64,000 nt of DNA, from contig DFGE01000015.1 of NCBI GenBank assembly GCA_002371675.1, forward strand, positions 62,001 through 126,000. Reading direction: 5' to 3'. Shown here piece by piece: positions 60,467-64,000 of this stretch. The notes below the pieces were generated by a model. It was not told the DNA's origin, did not search any database, and saw only the letters and a program-made list of their open reading frames with translations. Source of the stretch: Clostridiales bacterium UBA3758. Its GTDB lineage: Bacteria; Bacillota; Clostridia; Oscillospirales; Oscillospiraceae. The position numbers were made by a program, and so were the translations under genes. The first letter of the stretch is position 1. Each line of letters opens with the position of its first letter.

Positions 60467-61845
60467 GCGTTTTGTCCCTCCTCCATTACAATTTCCATAT
60501 GCTTCAGCGCGCCGCGCAGAAACAGCGCGCTCGCCAGCAGGCTCATTCCCTCGGCAATGGGGAAGGCCCACCAGACGTTGTTGATCTCTCCGGTTTGGCT
60601 CAGCAGCCAGGCGGCCGGGAGCAGCACCACGAGCTGCCGCAGCGCCGAGACGGCGAGGGAGGCGACGCTCCGGTCAAGCGCCTGACAGGCCGAGCCTGCC
60701 ACGATGCAGAAGCCTGCGAACAGGAACGAGAGGCTGATGCGCCTGAGCGCCGGGACGCCGATCGCCAGCATGGCCTCTGAGGGGCTGAAGACCCCCAGCA
60801 GCAGCTGCGGAATCAGCTGCATCGAGAGAACGCCCAGCAGCATGAAGGCGCTCGCGTAGAGCACGCCGTAGCGCAGCGTGCGGTAGATGCGCTCCTTCTT
60901 GCGCGCGCCGTAGTTGTAGCCGACGATGGGGATGAGACCGTTGTTGATGCCGAAGACCGGCATGAAGAAAAAGCTGTTGAGCTTGAAGTAGGCGCCGTAT
61001 ACCGCCACAGCCGTGGAGGTAAAGCCGATGAGGATGCGGTTCATGAAGTAGTTTGTAACAGAACTGATGCCCATCATGAGGATCGAGGGGAAGCCGATGC
61101 GGTAGATACCGCCGATGATGCGCCCGCGCGGGCGGATATCCTGCGTGCGCAGCGGCAGCTCCCGGTTCTGCCTCAGCTGAAACAGCAGACCCGACCCCGC
61201 GCCGAGCGCCTGCCCGATCACTGTGGCGAGCGCCGCGCCGGCCGTGCCCATCGCCGGGAGACCGCACCAGCCGAAGATGAAGAAGGGGTCGAGCACGATG
61301 TTGCTCAGCGCGCCGATCATCTGCGTCCACATGGAGAGCTTCGTGCGGCCGGTGGACTGCAGCAGACGCTCCATGCAGATCTCCAGATAAAGGAAGAAGG
61401 AGCCGATGGTCACGATCCGCAGATAGGACAGGCCGTGGGCGCGGATGGAGGCGTCCTGCGTCTGTGAGAAGATAAAGGTCTCCGCCGAGAAAATGCCGAA
61501 GAGCGCCACCAGCAGCCAGCAGCACAGCGAGAGGAATACAGCCGTCCCCGCCACGCGCCCGGCCTCCTGCGTGTCGCGCCGCCCGAGCGCGCGGGAGACC
61601 AGCGTGCTCACGCCGACGCCCGTGCCCGTGCCGAGGCCGATCATGATGTTCTGCGCCGGAAAGGCCAGCGACAGCGCCGACAGACAGTCCTCCGACACCA
61701 TTGCCACATACACGCTGTCCACCACGTTGTACAGCGCCTGCACCAGCATCGAGAGCATCATCGGCACCGCGAGCGTCAGCAGGAGCTTTCCCTCGGGCAT
61801 CTCACCCATCAGGCGGGAATCCATTTTTCGTTTCATATTTGCCAT
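60463..61845 (-). CDS. MATE-family efflux transporter
   Basis: 460 residues from ATG 61845 (GTG one codon before is an alternative). Twelve predicted helices in two halves. The start MPEGKLLLTLAVPMMLSMLVQALYNVVDSVYVA is typical of the DinF/NorM-like clostridial group, and the second half begins after IRPRGRIIGGIYRIGFPSILMMG. Exports cationic drugs or metabolites using Na+ or H+ gradients. It has a good promoter, and FRG is its only downstream partner. Confidence 0.94.
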   Translation of the reverse strand: MANMKRKMDSRLMGEMPEGKLLLTLAVPMMLSMLVQALYNVVDSVYVAMVSEDCLSALSLAFPAQNIMIGLGTGTGVGVSTLVSRALGRRDTQEAGRVAGTAVFLSLCCWLLVALFGIFSAETFIFSQTQDASIRAHGLSYLRIVTIGSFFLYLEICMERLLQSTGRTKLSMWTQMIGALSNIVLDPFFIFGWCGLPAMGTAGAALATVIGQALGAGSGLLFQLRQNRELPLRTQDIRPRGRIIGGIYRIGFPSILMMGISSVTNYFMNRILIGFTSTAVAVYGAYFKLNSFFFMPVFGINNGLIPIVGYNYGARKKERIYRTLRYGVLYASAFMLLGVLSMQLIPQLLLGVFSPSEAMLAIGVPALRRISLSFLFAGFCIVAGSACQALDRSVASLAVSALRQLVVLLPAAWLLSQTGEINNVWWAFPIAEGMSLLASALFLRGALKHMEIVMEEGQNA

Positions 61846-61877
61846 CACAGTTCTCTCTCTTTTGCGTTTTTCGCGTC

Positions 61878-61906
61878 ATTATACAGCATGCTGCCCGTTC
61901 CTTCAA
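61878..61906 (-). promoter_or_regulatory. Promoter of the MATE-FRG operon
   Basis: Minus strand TTGAAG, 17-bp spacer, perfect TATAAT; the leader is AT-poor with GAGAGAGA before the start. Confidence 0.7.
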
Positions 61907-61924
61907 GCGCAAAGCACAATTTTA

Positions 61925-61953
61925 TTGCGTTCGGACACGGTTTGAGCTATACT
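61925..61953 (+). promoter_or_regulatory. Promoter of the thioesterase gene
   Basis: TTGCGT, 17-bp spacer, TATACT, divergent from the MATE promoter with about 20 bp between the -35 boxes. Confidence 0.6.
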
Positions 61954-61983
61954 TTCCGTGACAGAACGACAGGAGGAAAGCCC

Positions 61984-62391
61984 ATGGAGAACATTCCGGA
62001 ATACCTGGAAAATGCCCGCGCGCGCCTCGGCGCCTTCAATCAGCTTATCGGCCTGGAGGTCGACGAGGCGGGAGAGGGCTTCTGCCGCAGCTCCTGCCCG
62101 ATCGAGGAAAAGCTGCTGAATCCGCGGGGCTCCGTGCACGGCGGAGCGCTCGCCACGGTGCTCGACACCACGGCAGGGCTCGCTGCCATTATGAGCTCCC
62201 CGGCGCAGCGCTCCGTGGTCACCCAGTCCGCGGATATCCATTATCTCCGCCCCGTGACGGGCGGCAGGATGTTCTGCCGGGCCGAGACCGTGAAGGCCGG
62301 GCGGCACACGGGGCTTGTCCAGGCGGAGATCCGCACCGAGGACGGGACCCTGGCCGTCACCGCCAGCTTTGAAATCTTTTTTGTAGACTGA
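61984..62391 (+). CDS. PaaI-type hotdog-fold thioesterase
   Basis: 135 residues from ATG 61984, AGGAGGAAAG upstream. Hotdog fold with the active-site segment NPRGSVHGGALATVLDTTAGLAA, where the conserved Asp and the HGG turn act on acyl-CoA thioesters. The later DIHYLRPVTGG strand is also typical. Substrate likely an aryl- or acyl-CoA; not predictable further. 18 nt before the M42 peptidase gene, same strand. Confidence 0.92.
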   Translation: MENIPEYLENARARLGAFNQLIGLEVDEAGEGFCRSSCPIEEKLLNPRGSVHGGALATVLDTTAGLAAIMSSPAQRSVVTQSADIHYLRPVTGGRMFCRAETVKAGRHTGLVQAEIRTEDGTLAVTASFEIFFVD

Positions 62392-62409
62392 ACAGAAGGA
62401 GAACATTGC

Positions 62410-63444
62410 ATGAAAGCCTTTGACGAACGCTATTGCCTTGATACCTTCCAAAAGCTCCTCGCCGTGGACAGCACCACCGGCCAGTATGAGCAGATCCAGG
62501 AGCTGCTCTGCTCGATGCTCGATGAGCTGGGCTTCCCCTATACCCTCACCCACAAGGGCGGTGTGATCGCCGAGCTCGGCGGAGAGGGGAACCCCCTCGC
62601 CGTCACCGCGCATCTGGATGACATCGGCCTCATGCTGCGCCATGTGAACGCCGACGGCACGCTGAACGTCTGCCCGGTCGGCGGACTCTACCCCTTCTAC
62701 TGCGTGACCGAGAACGTCCGCATTTACACGCGCGGAGGCAAGGTCTTTACCGGCTGCATCTGCCGCACGCCGAACTCCATCCATGTGACGGAGGAGGAGC
62801 TGCGCAATGTCCTGCCCGATTTCCGCAGCAACGTCTGCGTCGTGCTCGATGAGGACGTCCATTCCGCAGCCGACGTGCGCGCCCTCGGCATCGAGACCGG
62901 GGACATGATCGCCCTTGAGCCCCGCTGCACGGTCTCCAACGGCTATATCAAATCCCGTTTCGTGGACGACAAGGCCTGCGCCGCCGTGCTGCTGACGGTC
63001 ATGAAAGCCATCCGGGACGAGAAGCTCGTTCTGCCCCGCAAGGTTTACTTCTACTTCGCCATGTACGAGGAGATCGGCCACGGCACCGTGGTGCTCCCCG
63101 AGGATGTGAAGGACATGCTGGCAGTGGACATCGCGCCCACCGGCCCGGATCAGAACTCCGACGAGCGCAAGGTCTCCATCTTCGCCAAGGATTCGCGCTT
63201 CCCCTACCACTGGGGCCTGACGAACGAGCTGCGCGAGGCGGCCATCCGCGCGAAGGCAGACTATGTGATGGACATTTTCACGCCCCATTACGGCACGGAC
63301 TGCGACCCCGTCGTTGTCGCGGGCTACGATGTGCGGCACGCGGCCATTGGCCCCGGCACAGCCAACAGCCACGGCTACGAGCGCACGCATATCGACGGCC
63401 TGCGCAATACCTACGAGCTGCTGATGGCCTACATGCTGGGCTGA
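62410..63444 (+). CDS. M42-family metallo-aminopeptidase
   Basis: 344 residues, GAAGGAGAA ribosome site. Co-catalytic zinc site residues are visible in AVTAHLDDIGLMLRHV (His-x-Asp), VDDKACAAVLLTVM (bridging Asp) and the acidic YEEIGHGTV. The domain inserted between about 70 and 165 is the dimerisation domain of tetrahedral aminopeptidases. The C-terminus contains a late ligand region (ERTHIDGLRNTYELL). Cytoplasmic peptide trimming is the usual role; some relatives were annotated as endoglucanases by mistake. Confidence 0.93.
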   Translation: MKAFDERYCLDTFQKLLAVDSTTGQYEQIQELLCSMLDELGFPYTLTHKGGVIAELGGEGNPLAVTAHLDDIGLMLRHVNADGTLNVCPVGGLYPFYCVTENVRIYTRGGKVFTGCICRTPNSIHVTEEELRNVLPDFRSNVCVVLDEDVHSAADVRALGIETGDMIALEPRCTVSNGYIKSRFVDDKACAAVLLTVMKAIRDEKLVLPRKVYFYFAMYEEIGHGTVVLPEDVKDMLAVDIAPTGPDQNSDERKVSIFAKDSRFPYHWGLTNELREAAIRAKADYVMDIFTPHYGTDCDPVVVAGYDVRHAAIGPGTANSHGYERTHIDGLRNTYELLMAYMLG

Positions 63445-63463
63445 GCGGATAAAAGAATCAGCT

Positions 63464-63503
63464 GCCCGGACTTCGACGATCTGTCGAAGTCCGGGCCGCT
63501 TTT
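63464..63503. terminator. Terminator between the M42 and asd genes
   Basis: GCCCGGACTTCGAC, 5-nt loop, GTCGAAGTCCGGGC, then CGCTTTTG. Confidence 0.88.
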
Positions 63504-63512
63504 GTATGCTGC

Positions 63513-64000
63513 TTATTCCGTCAGCAGGCGCAGGATCTGCACGGCGTTGGCCGCGGCGCCCTTGCGGATCTGATCGCCGCAGCAGAAGAGACTGAGGCTG
63601 TTCGCGCGTGTGTAATCCCTGCGGATGCGCCCGACCCAGACGGGGTCGCCGCCCGTGGTGTCGAGCGGAGTGGGCCAGTCGCGCCCCGCCTCGTCCAGCG
63701 CGAGCCGCACGCCCGGGAAGCTGCGGATGGCGGCGCGCGCCTCCTCGGGGCTCACCTCATCCGCCGTCTCCACCGTGAGGGCGATGGCGTGACTGCGCAG
63801 CACCGGCACGCGCACACAGCTGCAGTTGACCAGCAGCTCCGGCGCGTGCAGGATGCGCCGCCCCTCGTTTTGCATCTTCATCTCCTCGTCGGTATAGCCG
63901 TTCTCCGTGAGACTGCCGATCATCGGGATGAGGTTCATGGCAATTGGCGCGGGGAAGACGCGCGGCTCAGCGCTCTCGCCCTCCGCGTGCGCCCTCAGCT
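63513..64000 (-). CDS. asd: Aspartate-semialdehyde dehydrogenase, C-terminal part (5' end outside the window)
   Basis: The frame stays open to the window edge; 162 C-terminal residues are visible, about half of the usual ~330-360. Reading begins with an AEPRVFPAPIAMNLIPMIG segment, continues through the EEMKMQNEGRRIL helix and CVRVPVLRSHAIALTVETADEVSPEEA, and ends DQIRKGAAANAVQILRLL, the normal Asd C-terminus. The NADP-binding domain and catalytic Cys lie beyond 64000. The enzyme supplies aspartate semialdehyde for DapA and for threonine/methionine synthesis. Terminator shared with the convergent M42 gene. Confidence 0.95.
   Translation of the reverse strand, partial: LRAHAEGESAEPRVFPAPIAMNLIPMIGSLTENGYTDEEMKMQNEGRRILHAPELLVNCSCVRVPVLRSHAIALTVETADEVSPEEARAAIRSFPGVRLALDEAGRDWPTPLDTTGGDPVWVGRIRRDYTRANSLSLFCCGDQIRKGAAANAVQILRLLTE

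Overview
The window reads as chromosome of a GC-rich, spore-forming, anaerobic Clostridia-type Firmicute, most like the Oscillospiraceae (inference from gene content; no marker RNA is present). Supporting genes are RicT (PSP1), SpoIIR, a SpoIID-like protein, a CotH kinase, the DAP/lysine genes dapA, dapF and a partial asd, ispE of the MEP pathway, queA-tgt-yajC, histidine fermentation genes and a cobalamin riboswitch. Coding is dense. Most intergenic gaps hold a recognisable sigma-A promoter (-35 and -10 boxes 16-17 bp apart) and/or a hairpin terminator. No rRNA, tRNA, CRISPR array, prophage or complete transposase gene was found.

Layout. 1-3033: partial methyltransferase, then ricT and holB on the minus strand. 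3166-8824: CotH lipoprotein, PAP2 phosphatase and a GH3 enzyme with permuted domain order. 8943-11979: dapF and a dicarboxylate-type symporter, divergent from an AraC regulator across an intergenic region with phased direct repeats. 12109-15868: a respiratory block in which an FMN-binding domain is fused to pentahaem NrfA nitrite reductase, followed by the System II cytochrome c maturation genes resB and ccsA. 16236-24504: a Dabb protein behind a long leader, a YkvI-type transporter, then hutU-ftcD-fchA-hutI-fhs. 24762-28557 (minus): hutH followed by a pentulose kinase and an AraD-like epimerase. 28803-32417: tex, then a B12-riboswitch-controlled transcobalamin-like protein and an ECF S component. 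32490-38382: a two-component system, a noncoding nested-repeat element with IS6-like ends, spoIIR, DUF1653, degV, and a ygjP-smr-hypothetical operon. 38383-43376: a multi-hairpin repeat in the leader of an S24-type repressor, GH13 glucosidase, ispE, a SpoU methylase and a second, shorter copy of the repeat. 43377-54736: HtrA protease, an odd HTH protein with LLGxLL repeats, glutathione peroxidase, dus, dapA, spoIID-queA-tgt, yajC, small membrane proteins and a XerD-like recombinase. 54967-64000: two COG0523-type GTPases (one with a very His-rich insert), HAD hydrolase, glycosyltransferase, zinc-ribbon protein, MATE-FRG pair, thioesterase, M42 peptidase and partial asd.

How it works together. 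Histidine would be deaminated by HutH, converted by HutU and HutI to formiminoglutamate, and FtcD, FchA and Fhs would pass the one-carbon unit through tetrahydrofolate to formate with ATP recovery; the folD step is not in the window. Nitrite could act as electron sink through the FMN-NrfA fusion. The most unusual signals are the modular hairpin repeats, the IS6-like noncoding element beside spoIIR, the FMN-NrfA architecture without NrfH, and the B12-switched DUF4430/ECF pair.
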